Source of the DNA: Prevotellaceae bacterium UBA1726
GTDB taxonomy: Bacteria > Bacteroidota > Bacteroidia > Bacteroidales > Bacteroidaceae
DNA length: 64,000 bases
Assembly (NCBI GenBank): GCA_002316005.1
Contig: DCIM01000063.1
Location: 1 to 64,000 of the forward strand
Reading direction: 5' to 3'
Shown in pieces: positions 34,553-43,626 of this stretch; positions within the stretch are counted from its first letter, which is position 1, and each line of letters starts with the position of its first letter. The notes under the pieces were generated by a model. The model was not told where the DNA came from, searched no databases, and worked only from the letters and a program-made list of their open reading frames with translations. The translations under genes were made by a program, and so were the position numbers.

Positions 34553-35476
34553 ATGAACAAGAAAATCGCCATACTTCTCCTTGCCCTGATGCCGCTCATC
34601 GGCTTTGCTCAGGTTCGATGGAATCAGGCTTATCAGGACTATATCGACGAATACAAGGATGTTGCCATCGACCAGATGCTTCGCTACAACATCCCTGCGA
34701 GCATCACGCTTGCTCAGGGATTGCTCGAAAGTGGTGCTGGCCGTAGTGAACTGTCGCGTAAGGGCAACAACCACTTCGGCATCAAATGCCACGGATGGAC
34801 AGGGCGCACCATGCATCACGACGATGATGCCTCACAGGAGTGTTTCCGTGCCTACGACAGTGCTGTGGAGAGTTACGAAGACCATAGCAAGTTCCTCACT
34901 CAGAAACCTCGCTATGCTTCGCTTTTCAAACTGAGTCGTGGCGACTACAAGGGTTGGGCTCACGGCCTTAAGGCTGCGGGCTATGCCACTAATCCGCAGT
35001 ATGCCTACTCGCTCATAAACATCATCGAGACTTACAAACTCCAGCAGTACGACAACGCCAAGACATACGACCATTTCATCGTTCAGCATCAGGCTAAACA
35101 GACAAAGGAGACTGTCTCTCCTACTGCTGGCGAGCATGTCATCAAGATGTGCAACAAGAACTACTATGTCATTGCTCGCAAGGGCGACACCTTCCGCACC
35201 ATCGGCAAGGAATTGGGCGTCTCTTACCGCAAACTGGCTAAATACAACGAGCGCGACAAGAATGATGTCCTCGAGAAGGGCGACATCGTCTATCTGAAGA
35301 AGAAGCGCACCAAGGCGGATAAGAGTTTCAAGAACAAGCCTCACACCGTAAAACCGGGCGAGAGCATGTACTCTATCTCGCAGAAGTACGGCATCCGTCT
35401 CAAGAATCTCTACAAGATGAACGGCCTGCCTTACGACTTCGACCTCCGTCCAGGCGAGCATCTCCGCGTTTATTAA
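34553..35476 (+). CDS. LysM glucosaminidase (peptidoglycan hydrolase)
   Basis: 307 residues from ATG 34553 (MNKKIAILLLALMPLIGFAQ), with a signal peptide. The glucosaminidase (lysozyme-like) domain is in residues about 25-165: PASITLAQGLLESGAGRSEL, NNHFGIKCHGWTG, YDSAVESYEDHSKFLTQKPR. Two LysM repeats follow: YYVIARKGDTFRTIGKELGV and HTVKPGESMYSISQKYGIRL. It should cleave the glycan backbone of peptidoglycan while bound through LysM. Probably co-transcribed with fbp and the M64 peptidase gene 23 bp downstream. Confidence 0.9.
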   Translation: MNKKIAILLLALMPLIGFAQVRWNQAYQDYIDEYKDVAIDQMLRYNIPASITLAQGLLESGAGRSELSRKGNNHFGIKCHGWTGRTMHHDDDASQECFRAYDSAVESYEDHSKFLTQKPRYASLFKLSRGDYKGWAHGLKAAGYATNPQYAYSLINIIETYKLQQYDNAKTYDHFIVQHQAKQTKETVSPTAGEHVIKMCNKNYYVIARKGDTFRTIGKELGVSYRKLAKYNERDKNDVLEKGDIVYLKKKRTKADKSFKNKPHTVKPGESMYSISQKYGIRLKNLYKMNGLPYDFDLRPGEHLRVY

Positions 35477-35499
35477 ATCATAAATCACAAAATAATAAA

Positions 35500-36732
35500 A
35501 TGAAAAAGTATCTATTACTCCTAACCGCAATTTTTGCATTCCACTATGCGAGTGCTCAGAATTTTGAGAAGTACTTCACCGAAGCCACCTTGCGCCTCGA
35601 CTATTCCTTCGCTGGCGACATCCATGGGCAGAGCATCTACCTCGACCGTCTGAACACCATGCCGGGCTGGTATGGCAAGCACACTCGTCTTGCCGAACTG
35701 CCTATGGAGGGCAACGGACAGGTCATCGTTCGCGACCACCGCACTCAGGAGGTCATCTATCGCAACTCGTTCTCTACTCTCTTCCAGGAGTGGCTGTCTT
35801 ACGATGAGGCAAAGACCGTTAAGCGTTCGTTCGAGAACATCTTCCTCGTGCCAATGCCAAAGGATACTGTCGATGTCACCGTACGTCTGTGCAACAACCG
35901 TCGTGAGGTGATGGCACAGATGACTCATCAGGTGGTACCTACCGACATCCTCATCCGTCATATCGGCGAGAAGACTACTCCTTACGAGACTCTCCTCGCT
36001 GCCAAGAACCCTGAGAAGTGCATCCATATCGCTTTCGTGGCAGAGGGCTACACTGAGGCTGAGATGCAGACTTACATCGATGACTGCAAGATTGCAATTG
36101 ACGCACTCTTCGCTCACGAACCGTTCAAGTCGGCAAAGGACCGTTTCAACATCGTGGCACTGAAGTCGGTTTCCGAGGATAGCGGCACAAGCGAACCAGG
36201 CAACGGCATCTGGAAGCGTACTGCCCTCAGCAGCCATTTCAACACTTTCTACTCTGACCGTTATCTGACAACGCTCAACCTGCGCGACCTCCACGATGTC
36301 CTCGCCGGCACTCCTTATGAGCATATCATCGTTCTCGTGAACACCGAGAAATATGGTGGCGGTGGCATCCTCAACTCTTATAACCTCTCTATGACTCACC
36401 ATCGTCTGTTCCGCCCTGTTGTGGTTCATGAGTTCGGCCATAGTTTTGCTGGCCTTGCCGACGAGTATTACTACGAGGCTGAGGACATTCCTATGTATCC
36501 TCACGACATTGAGCCATGGGAGGAGAACATCACAACAAAGGTAAACTTCGACGCTAAGTGGAAGGACCTCATGGGTAAGGAGGGTGTCTCTCTCTACGAG
36601 GGTGGCGGCTATTCGGCTAAGGGCGTGTGGCGTCCTACTCCAGACTGCCGTATGCGCACCAACGAGAACCCAGAGTTCTGTCCTGTCTGCCGTCGTGCCC
36701 TACAGCGCGTCATCGACTTCTACACGAAGTAA
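35500..36732 (+). CDS. Secreted M64-family metallopeptidase
   Basis: 410 residues with signal peptide (LLLLTAIFAFHYASA). An N-terminal beta-rich domain (residues about 20-160) precedes the catalytic part: IHIAFVAEGYTEAEMQTYID, then the zinc motif HEFGHSFAGLADEYYY (HExxH, third ligand Asp/Glu downstream). This matches peptidase family M64, named for the Clostridium ramosum IgA peptidase, common in Bacteroidales without proven IgA activity. The substrate is unknown here. Confidence 0.87.
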   Translation: MKKYLLLLTAIFAFHYASAQNFEKYFTEATLRLDYSFAGDIHGQSIYLDRLNTMPGWYGKHTRLAELPMEGNGQVIVRDHRTQEVIYRNSFSTLFQEWLSYDEAKTVKRSFENIFLVPMPKDTVDVTVRLCNNRREVMAQMTHQVVPTDILIRHIGEKTTPYETLLAAKNPEKCIHIAFVAEGYTEAEMQTYIDDCKIAIDALFAHEPFKSAKDRFNIVALKSVSEDSGTSEPGNGIWKRTALSSHFNTFYSDRYLTTLNLRDLHDVLAGTPYEHIIVLVNTEKYGGGGILNSYNLSMTHHRLFRPVVVHEFGHSFAGLADEYYYEAEDIPMYPHDIEPWEENITTKVNFDAKWKDLMGKEGVSLYEGGGYSAKGVWRPTPDCRMRTNENPEFCPVCRRALQRVIDFYTK

Positions 36733-36745
36733 AGGCGTCACTGTG

Positions 36746-36765
36746 CCCTGCGTTTCAACGCAGGG
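36746..36765 (+). other. Perfect stem-loop after the M64 gene
   Basis: CCCTGCGTT, loop TC, AACGCAGGG: a 9-bp stem 13 bp after the stop, without a T-tract. It may protect the mRNA end or act as a weak terminator upstream of clpC. Confidence 0.55.
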
Positions 36766-36783
36766 GGAATAAGTGCAGCACTA

Positions 36784-36799
36784 TTGGCACGCTTTTTGT
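36784..36799 (+). promoter_or_regulatory. Sigma-54-type -24/-12 promoter motif before clpC
   Basis: TTGGCACG-CTTT-TTGT matches the -24/-12 consensus (YTGGCACG-N4-TTGC) at all positions but the last. GG and the -12 G are separated by the required 10 bp. The clpC ATG lies 28 bp further, giving a short leader. No TAnnTTTG element is evident here. No rpoN gene is in the window. Confidence 0.55.
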
Positions 36800-36827
36800 A
36801 ACGATTGCCGTAGTTAATTAATACAAT

Positions 36828-39353
36828 ATGAATCAATTTTCACCAAAGGTATCTAAAATCCTTGAAAAAAGTCGCGACGAAGCGACTCGCTTATTGAGCC
36901 GTGTCGTTGGTCCTGAGCATCTTCTGCTCGGTATGATCAGCGAGCACGACAACGAGGCTTGCGACATTCTCAAACACATGAATGCCGACCTCTCCACCCT
37001 CAAGAACGAACTCGAACAGCGTGTTCGCGAGGAGGGTATGTTCGAACCGATAAGCACCACACAGGTCGTTCTCAACGAACGCGCTAACAACATCCTCCGA
37101 CAGGCTGTCCTCGAGGCTCGTCTGCAACATGAGCAGACTGTCACCGAGGCTCACCTCATCCTTGCCATCCTTCACGACAAAATGCAGAATGGTGCCAAGG
37201 AGGTGCTTGAGGATAACAACATCAACTACGACGGTGTCCTTGCCTACACAAAGAACACTGCCGGCGAACTTCAGTCGAGCATCGACTTCCCCGACGAAGA
37301 GGACGAGGACGACATCCTTATGGATTCTTCAACGAAGAAAGGTGGTTCTACCACTACCCAGACGCGCCAGAAGGTGACAAAGACTCCTGTCCTCGACAAT
37401 TTCTCCGTCGACCTCACTCGTGCTGCTGCCGAGGGAAAACTCGACCCTGTCGTGGGACGTGAGCGAGAGATTCTCCGCATCACCGAAATCCTCGGTCGGC
37501 GCAAGAAGAACAACCCTGTCCTCATTGGCGAACCGGGTGTCGGAAAGAGTGCCATCGTCGAAGGCCTTGCCCAACTCATCGCCGACAAGAAGACTTCCCC
37601 TGTACTCTTCGACAAGCGTATCCTCAACCTCGACATGTCGGCCATCGTTGCCGGCACAAAGTATCGTGGTCAGTTCGAGGAGCGTCTCAAGGCGCTCATC
37701 AAGGAACTTGAGGAAAACCCTGATGTCATCATCTTCATCGACGAGATTCACTCTATGGTGGGTGCTGGCGATGCTACTGGCAATATGGATGCAGCGAACA
37801 TGATGAAACCGGCTCTCGCGCGCGGTATAATACAATGTATAGGTGCCACCACGCTCGATGAATATCGCAAGTCTATCGAGAAGGACGGTGCCCTTGAGCG
37901 TCGTTTCCAGAAGGTGCTTGTCGAGCAGACTACTGCCGACGAGACACTCGAGATTCTCCATAACATCGCTGCCCGCTACGAGGACCATCATCATGTACAC
38001 TACACCGACGAGGCTCTCAAGGCGTGCGTCACATACACCGAGCGTTACATCTCCGACCGTCAGTTCCCCGACAAGGCCATCGATGCCCTTGACGAGGTGG
38101 GCTCAAAGGTGCATCTGAAGCACACCGACATGCCTCCTGAGATTACTCAACTTCAGGAGCAGATAAAGATTGCCGACACGAAGAAGAAACAGGCTGTTGT
38201 CAATCAGAACTTCGAACTGGCTGCTGCCTATCGCGACAAGCAGACAAAACTCGAGGCCGAACTCCAGAAGGCTCAGAAGAGTTGGGAGAATGGCGATATG
38301 GGCGAGCGTGTCGATGTTACAGATGACGATGTTGCTGAGGTGGTATCGCTGATGTCGGGTGTTCCTGTTCAGCGTGTTGCCCAGACAGAGGGTGTTCATC
38401 TCCGCGACATGAAGAAGCACCTCCAGGCGAAGGTAATCGCTCAGGATGGTGCCATCGACAAGATGGTGAAGGCTATCCAGCGCAATCGTGTCGGGTTGAA
38501 GGAGCCAAACCACCCTATCGGTGCTTTCATGTTCCTTGGTCCTACTGGTGTGGGAAAGACCTACCTCGCTAAGCAACTCGCCATCGAGATGTTCGGTACG
38601 GCTGATGCCCTCATCCGTATCGATATGAGCGAATATACCGAGAGTTTCAACACCTCGCGCCTCATTGGTGCGCCTCCGGGATATGTAGGTTACGACGAGG
38701 GCGGACAACTCACCGAGCGTGTGCGCCGTCATCCTTATTCCATCGTATTGCTCGACGAGATTGAGAAGGCTCATCATAATGTCTACAACCTCCTCTTGCA
38801 AGTGCTCGACGAGGGCCGTCTCACCGATGGAAGCGGGCGTCTCATCGATTTCCGCAATACGGTAATCATCATGACTTCAAACGCCGGCACTCGCCATCTG
38901 AAGGAGTTCGGGCGTGGCATCGGATTCGGAGCTTCGGGTGCTGTGGGACTTAGTGCCACCGAGAGCGACAAGGAGTATGCTCGCAACATCGTGCAGAAGA
39001 GCCTTGCAAAGCAGTTTGCACCGGAGTTCCTCAATCGTCTCGACGAAATCATCACCTTCGACCAACTCGACATAGAGGCTATAAAGAAGATTATCGACAT
39101 CGAACTATCGTCTCTCCACGAGCGCATTGATGCCATGGGCTATCATCTCGAACTCACCGACGAGGCAAAGGAGTTTGTGGCACTCAAGGGTTATGATGTG
39201 CAGTTTGGTGCTCGTCCGTTGAAGCGTGCCATCCAGACATACATCGAGGATGGTGTCTGCGAGCTTCTCCTTTCCGACGCCCTCACCCCCGGCGCTGTCA
39301 TCCTCGCCGACAAGGCCAAGGATAAGGAGGAGTTGAGCTTTTGTGTAAAATAA
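36828..39353 (+). CDS. clpC: Clp protease ATP-binding subunit ClpC
   Basis: 841 residues. An N-terminal Clp-N repeat domain (SKILEKSRDEATRLLSRVVG, GPEHLLLGMI), AAA+ ring 1 (GEPGVGKSAIVEGLA, IIFIDEIHSMVGAGDA), a middle region with KKKQAVVNQNFELAAAYRDK as in ClpC M-domains, and AAA+ ring 2 (GPTGVGKTYLAKQLA, VLLDEIEKAHHNV). It unfolds substrates for ClpP. The M-domain and length fit ClpC rather than ClpB. It has its own sigma-54-like upstream motif. Confidence 0.93.
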   Translation: MNQFSPKVSKILEKSRDEATRLLSRVVGPEHLLLGMISEHDNEACDILKHMNADLSTLKNELEQRVREEGMFEPISTTQVVLNERANNILRQAVLEARLQHEQTVTEAHLILAILHDKMQNGAKEVLEDNNINYDGVLAYTKNTAGELQSSIDFPDEEDEDDILMDSSTKKGGSTTTQTRQKVTKTPVLDNFSVDLTRAAAEGKLDPVVGREREILRITEILGRRKKNNPVLIGEPGVGKSAIVEGLAQLIADKKTSPVLFDKRILNLDMSAIVAGTKYRGQFEERLKALIKELEENPDVIIFIDEIHSMVGAGDATGNMDAANMMKPALARGIIQCIGATTLDEYRKSIEKDGALERRFQKVLVEQTTADETLEILHNIAARYEDHHHVHYTDEALKACVTYTERYISDRQFPDKAIDALDEVGSKVHLKHTDMPPEITQLQEQIKIADTKKKQAVVNQNFELAAAYRDKQTKLEAELQKAQKSWENGDMGERVDVTDDDVAEVVSLMSGVPVQRVAQTEGVHLRDMKKHLQAKVIAQDGAIDKMVKAIQRNRVGLKEPNHPIGAFMFLGPTGVGKTYLAKQLAIEMFGTADALIRIDMSEYTESFNTSRLIGAPPGYVGYDEGGQLTERVRRHPYSIVLLDEIEKAHHNVYNLLLQVLDEGRLTDGSGRLIDFRNTVIIMTSNAGTRHLKEFGRGIGFGASGAVGLSATESDKEYARNIVQKSLAKQFAPEFLNRLDEIITFDQLDIEAIKKIIDIELSSLHERIDAMGYHLELTDEAKEFVALKGYDVQFGARPLKRAIQTYIEDGVCELLLSDALTPGAVILADKAKDKEELSFCVK

Positions 39354-39380
39354 TACTCCCGAGTAGTTCGCCGTCGTATT

Positions 39381-39401
39381 AAGCGGGATTCCATCCCGCT
39401 T
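39381..39401 (+). other. Stem-loop after clpC
   Basis: AAGCGGGAT, loop TCC, ATCCCGCTT: a perfect 9-bp stem, no T-tract. Likely 3'-end structure of the clpC mRNA. Confidence 0.55.
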
Positions 39402-39435
39402 ATAATCATCAAATCATAAATCACGAAATCACCAA

Positions 39436-40602
39436 ATGAAAGCCCTTTTTGCCTTCTGTCTTTTTTGCTTCGTGGGCGTTGCTGCCTACGCTCAGCAGAC
39501 GTCGTCGCATGAGTTCACTCCAGGCGAACTGACCGTGCAGGTGGAGGGCATGGCATTCTTCCGCGACAACGAATACGACTCCGACATTTCCAAGGGCTAC
39601 ACCCTTCCGGGTGCGTGGCTGCGCCCTACCCTTCAGTATAACCCTCTCGACAACATCCATCTCGAGGTGGGTGCAGCGGGATTGTTCTTCGATGGTGCAA
39701 ACAAATATCCCAACTATGCCTACCACGACATAGCAAAATGGAAGGGCAATCAGTATCAGGATGGTGTTCATCTGCTGCCATGGTTTCGTGCAGAGATGAA
39801 GACGGGCAACTTCGACTTCGTCATTGGCGACATCTACGGAGGCACCGAACATCAGTTCATCACCCCACTCTACAACAACGAGCAGATGCTCTCTGCCGAT
39901 CCTGAGATGGGCGCGCAGATTCTCTTCAACAGTCGTCTCGTCAAGGCCGATGTGTTCTGCAATTGGCAGAGTTTCCAGTTTGAGGAGGACACCCATCAGG
40001 AGGCGTTCACCGTGGGCATCGCCTCTTCCCTCACGCCGTTCAAGGCTGAGGGATGGAACAATCTCTCACTCCGCCTACAGACGCTCGTCCAGCATCGTGG
40101 TGGGGAACTCGATAAGTCCGAACTTGGCCTGGGCGTGCAGACACTCTGCAACGGTTCGTTGGGCGTGGCATGGGATAAGTCGTTTGCACAGCGAGGGCTC
40201 AACCATCTGCACATTGAGGGCGATGTCGTGGGGTGCTATCAGCAGGCTGGCAAGTTGTGGGACTTCGAGTCAGGGCTGGCTTACAACGCCTCTGCCTCAT
40301 TGACATTCTGTCGCGATCTCCATGCGCAGGCGGGATTCTTCCTTGCACCGAAGAATTTCATCACCCTCTACGGCAATCCCTATTTCTCGACAATCAGCAT
40401 GAAGCATCCCGAACTGAAGTTCACGAGCAACAACACCGCCTACTTCGACTTCGGCTATTCCCACACATGGGCAGAGCGCTACACCTTCGGCACCAACCTC
40501 GAGGCGTTCAGTTGTCGTCCCGGTGACGGCAAGAATGAATTCGTGTTCTCCTTCGGCCTCTACATGATTGTCAAGCCACAGTTCCTACTCTATAAGAAAT
40601 AA
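39436..40602 (+). CDS. Outer-membrane beta-barrel protein of unknown function
   Basis: 388 residues. Signal peptide (LFAFCLFCFVGVAAYA), then a run of alternating, aromatic-rich strands (LTVQVEGMAFFRDNEYDSDI, LSLRLQTLVQHRGGELDKSE, FGYSHTWAERYTFGTNLEAF) ending in a typical last strand (FVFSFGLYMIVKPQFLLYKK). No plug or catalytic domain is visible. Transport or structural roles are both possible; no family name is recognised. Preceded by a leader with repeated AAATCA units. Confidence 0.62.
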   Translation: MKALFAFCLFCFVGVAAYAQQTSSHEFTPGELTVQVEGMAFFRDNEYDSDISKGYTLPGAWLRPTLQYNPLDNIHLEVGAAGLFFDGANKYPNYAYHDIAKWKGNQYQDGVHLLPWFRAEMKTGNFDFVIGDIYGGTEHQFITPLYNNEQMLSADPEMGAQILFNSRLVKADVFCNWQSFQFEEDTHQEAFTVGIASSLTPFKAEGWNNLSLRLQTLVQHRGGELDKSELGLGVQTLCNGSLGVAWDKSFAQRGLNHLHIEGDVVGCYQQAGKLWDFESGLAYNASASLTFCRDLHAQAGFFLAPKNFITLYGNPYFSTISMKHPELKFTSNNTAYFDFGYSHTWAERYTFGTNLEAFSCRPGDGKNEFVFSFGLYMIVKPQFLLYKK

Positions 40603-40637
40603 AGCGCCTTGTTCGCCGTCAAATTGTAAATTGTCAA

Positions 40638-41546
40638 ATGAAAAAGAGATTTTCTAATCTGCAGCAGAAGCTTCGTGATGGCAATCACATGACCTCCATC
40701 AACCTCGGTGAAGCCGAGAAGCATGTCTGCCTTAACTGCGGCACTGAGTATCGCGGCGACTTCTGTCCACGATGCAAGCAGAAGGCAACGACCAAACGCC
40801 TGACACTCAAAGACACACTCCGCAACTTCTCCGACCGATTCACCCATGTCGACCGAGGATTGCTCCACACCGTCATCGACCTGCTCATCCGACCAGGTTA
40901 CATGGTGCGCGACTATCTGAGAGGCCATCGTGCAGAGTACATCGACCCACTGATGCTGACAATCATCATCGTAGCCGTTTCCTACTTCATCCCAGATATG
41001 CCTGACGAAGGTTCCCCAATAACACCTTATCCTGCAACATGGGACGCACTCTTGGCCAATTACCCAATAGTCTCGAAACTGACACATTTCTTTTATTGGA
41101 TTATCACCGACGACCAGCGTTACCTGATTCTTACAGGTCTCATCTTCACGCCAGCCATACCAGTCACATTGCGACTGATCCGGGCAAAGGAGAAGTCGCT
41201 CAACCTCTCTGAGTCGCTTCATCTCTTGCTCTATTCATTCAGTTACGCGATGATTATTATGCTCAGCTTAGAAGCAATCTTTCTCTTACTTCCGGCAAGT
41301 ATGATGCCAAAATTCGACTATCTGATAGCAATATGGATAGTTTTGTTGTTAGTCGTCACATTTACCATGGTGAAGGCATGCACAGAAATCAGTTGGAAGA
41401 AAATGGTGCTTTTCATCATCCTTGCCCCGATAGTGGCAGAAGTCTTCAATAAAGGTTTCTATTATCTCTACGACCTGTTGATAGACATTCTCCTCCCATC
41501 CGAGTTAGAATCGCAAATCAGCATTAACGCCTTCTTCGCAAAATAA
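40638..41546 (+). CDS. DUF3667-type membrane protein with zinc ribbon
   Basis: 302 residues. N-terminal zinc ribbon CLNCGTEYRGDFCPRCKQ, followed by the conserved DUF3667 block (LTLKDTLRNFSDRFTHVDRG, PGYMVRDYLRGHRAEYIDPL). The rest has about five membrane helices (LMLTIIIVAVSYFI; LHLLLYSFSYAMIIMLSLEA; YLIAIWIVLLLVVTFTM and others). The family is widespread in Bacteroidetes and has no established function. It ends at a strong terminator. Confidence 0.82.
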   Translation: MKKRFSNLQQKLRDGNHMTSINLGEAEKHVCLNCGTEYRGDFCPRCKQKATTKRLTLKDTLRNFSDRFTHVDRGLLHTVIDLLIRPGYMVRDYLRGHRAEYIDPLMLTIIIVAVSYFIPDMPDEGSPITPYPATWDALLANYPIVSKLTHFFYWIITDDQRYLILTGLIFTPAIPVTLRLIRAKEKSLNLSESLHLLLYSFSYAMIIMLSLEAIFLLLPASMMPKFDYLIAIWIVLLLVVTFTMVKACTEISWKKMVLFIILAPIVAEVFNKGFYYLYDLLIDILLPSELESQISINAFFAK

Positions 41547-41562
41547 CCTTATTAAATATAAG

Positions 41563-41595
41563 AAGGACAGAGCCCACCCGGCCCTGTCCTTTTTC
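41563..41595 (+). terminator. Rho-independent terminator after the DUF3667 gene
   Basis: AAGGACAGAGCC and GGCCCTGTCCTT form an 11-12-bp stem followed by a T-rich run (TTTTTCTTTTT). Confidence 0.85.
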
Positions 41596-41641
41596 TTTTT
41601 ATCCACCTTCCTTTCCCTCCCCTCGGGAGTCGGAGCGGCTC

Positions 41642-43120
41642 TTAAAACCAACGCACGAGAGACACCATCGTGGTTTTCATCTTCGCATTGACATCCGTAT
41701 CCGCAAACTGGCTGAAGCAGGTCAGTTTCGACACTTCCAATGTCATTTTTCCAATACCAACGCCCAATGTAAATGCCATGCCAAACTGATTATCACGAGA
41801 AGGATATTCAGTCACAACCTTGTCAGAATATTTCGAGTCAAACTTATGACGGTAGAAACCGCCTAAGCCAACGAAGAGGCTCGTCAAACCACTCTTTTTC
41901 TGTAACAACAACCAAGCAGGCACACACAATGCATGTTGCGTGTATTTTCCCTTCGAGTTGTACAAGTCATCCTCCACAGGGAAGAGCGATGCAGCCTGTT
42001 CATAACGAGCATCAACCCTCAAACCGAAATGTTTGCTGAAATTGAATTTTGAAGCAATACCTGCCGAATACGAGAATGCATTACCCGTTGAAAGGTCTGA
42101 CTTCTTGAACTTCAAGTGCGACGAACCCAAACCTGCTGCAATACCGATTTCAAACGGACGGAAACGATTGCTGTGCTTAAACGCAACTTTCCCCGAACCG
42201 GCAAAGTCGGCATCCTCAGAAGCACTACGAGCCATGGTCGAGAGGTAATCGCAAATCTTGTCCATACCCGCATAGTCAATCAATTCCGCATCATCACCAG
42301 GTTTGTGATAAGGCGACTTAAGACCAGTGGTGACAGCCAGAGTAGGCCTCATGCAAAGGGCAAAACTCTCCGTGTCGGTAGCAGTTAAAACCGAACCTTC
42401 ATATTTTTTGAATTTCAGGTTTATATCATTCCCTTTGGCGAGGGACGCAAGATAATTCTTTCCGTCCTTTATCGTACCAGTACCCTCGATAGTAAGCGCA
42501 CCGCCCTTCTCGAGCCATCCCACCATGTCAATGCTCACCATCAGTTTCACATTGTCAATGAGTTTATCCTTCTTCAGTCTCTTCGCCAGAGCCTCTGAAC
42601 CATACAAACCAAGTTCCTCTGCATCAAAGGCAGCAATGATGACACTCCTCTTCAACGACGCAGAATCCTTCAGCAACTCGCGAGTCAATTCAAGCAGCGT
42701 GGCAGTACCCGACGCATTATCGTCAGCACCATTATACACTGTCCCGTCCTTCTTCTTACCGATATGATCGTAGTGAGCACCCAGCACAATATATTCATTC
42801 TTCAGCACAGGATCATGACCATCAATAACACCAACGATGTTCGTGAAATAACCACAATCCGATTCAGAGTGACTGAATTTCATCTTCCACCCCTCCTCAA
42901 AGAAAGGTTTCAAACCCATGGCACTATATTCAGCAATCAGGTAGTCCGCCACCTTTGCAGCGTCGGCACTACCAGCCTTTCGGCCATGCAGAGAGTCGCT
43001 TGCCAGATAATACACATGGTTTTTAAGTCGTTGTTCCCTTGTCTGTGCATAAGCATTATTAACTCCACACAGCATAAAAAATGCAGCCATAGCCGCCATA
43101 AAGCAATTTGTTCTAATCAT
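41642..43120 (-). CDS. M28-family peptidase fused to a C-terminal outer-membrane barrel domain
   Basis: 492 residues from ATG 43120 (MIRTNCFMAAMAAFFMLCGV); the longer upstream frame covers the promoter. A signal peptide is followed by an M28 Zn-peptidase (residues about 20-310): EYIVLGAHYDHIGKKKDG, YNGADDNASGTATLLELTRE (zinc ligands His, Asp), IIAAFDAEELGLYGSEALAK (catalytic and metal Glu) and a late His in SPYHKPGDDAE. From about residue 315 the chain becomes PorT/OmpW-like beta-strands (RFRPFEIGIAAGLGSSHLKF to MKTTMVSLVRWF) ending in an aromatic residue, as barrels do. The fusion would hold an aminopeptidase at the outer membrane. Confidence 0.82.
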   Translation of the reverse strand: MIRTNCFMAAMAAFFMLCGVNNAYAQTREQRLKNHVYYLASDSLHGRKAGSADAAKVADYLIAEYSAMGLKPFFEEGWKMKFSHSESDCGYFTNIVGVIDGHDPVLKNEYIVLGAHYDHIGKKKDGTVYNGADDNASGTATLLELTRELLKDSASLKRSVIIAAFDAEELGLYGSEALAKRLKKDKLIDNVKLMVSIDMVGWLEKGGALTIEGTGTIKDGKNYLASLAKGNDINLKFKKYEGSVLTATDTESFALCMRPTLAVTTGLKSPYHKPGDDAELIDYAGMDKICDYLSTMARSASEDADFAGSGKVAFKHSNRFRPFEIGIAAGLGSSHLKFKKSDLSTGNAFSYSAGIASKFNFSKHFGLRVDARYEQAASLFPVEDDLYNSKGKYTQHALCVPAWLLLQKKSGLTSLFVGLGGFYRHKFDSKYSDKVVTEYPSRDNQFGMAFTLGVGIGKMTLEVSKLTCFSQFADTDVNAKMKTTMVSLVRWF

Positions 43121-43150
43121 TACAATACCATATTCGTTTGTTTTTCTATG

Positions 43151-43158
43151 CAAAGGTA
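43151..43158 (-). promoter_or_regulatory. Promoter -7 element (TACCTTTG) for the M28 gene
   Basis: Minus-strand match to TAnnTTTG about 30 bp upstream of the ATG at 43120. This supports that start over the longer frame. Confidence 0.65.
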
Positions 43159-43375
43159 ATACTTTTTGGGATAAAATATTTAGAAAATAAAGAAAAGTGC
43201 ATCTTTTTTCCATTTGTTATTGTAGCTTTTGTTACCACTCGGAAAAGACACAGTACAATCGATGACAATTACAAATGACAATTAGTTTTTATATCACTGA
43301 CCAGCTGACTATGTCGCATAGCGGGAAGGAATACACGAATTGTCAAAACAGTTCACTACCATCTCACCGGGCGGA

Positions 43376-43442
43376 AAGAGGGAGCGAAACGGGGAAGAGG
43401 GAAGCGAAGCGGGGAAGAGGGAAGCGAAACGGAGAAGAGGGG
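43376..43442. repeat. 20-bp tandem repeat, 3.4 copies
   Basis: Unit AAGAGGGAAGCGAAGCGGGG: copies at 43376-43394 (one base shorter), 43395-43414, 43415-43434 and a partial one to 43442, with one or two base changes each. G/A-rich on the plus strand; non-coding. Confidence 0.8.
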
Positions 43443-43565
43443 CACCAGAAAGATGACCATCTGAAACCACAGAAATGACCAGAACTCCACATTGAAATGA
43501 AGCGCTAAAATCAATGCGGAGTAACGATCAAATCAGTGCTTTGGGGAGAGCCCCATTCCACCCAA

Positions 43566-43600
43566 CAAAAAAAAACAGGCTCTCTGGGGGTGAGGGCCTG
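43566..43600 (-). terminator. Rho-independent terminator of the DUF4923 gene
   Basis: On the minus strand CAGGCCCTC pairs with GAGAGCCTG (one mismatch on each side), followed by T (plus-strand A-run 43566-43575). Confidence 0.8.
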
Positions 43601-43626
43601 CCTTAGGTGTTTATAAGAGGGTCTTT

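Larger units (their letters stand above)
43121..43626. other. Gene-free stretch between the M28 and DUF4923 genes
   Basis: About 500 bp without a credible gene. It holds the M28 promoter (43151-43158), a 20-bp tandem repeat (43376-43442), a further G/A-rich segment and the terminator of the DUF4923 gene (43566-43600). A 67-codon frame at 43275 is made mostly of the tandem repeat and is not called. Confidence 0.6.

Noticed and set aside
43371..43442. CRISPR-like array
   Set aside because: Head-to-tail 20-bp repeats without spacers, and no cas genes in the window.
43275..43478. 67-codon frame in the gap before the DUF4923 gene
   Set aside because: Mostly the 20-bp tandem repeat read through (RGSETGKREAKRG...), without conservation signs or a promoter.
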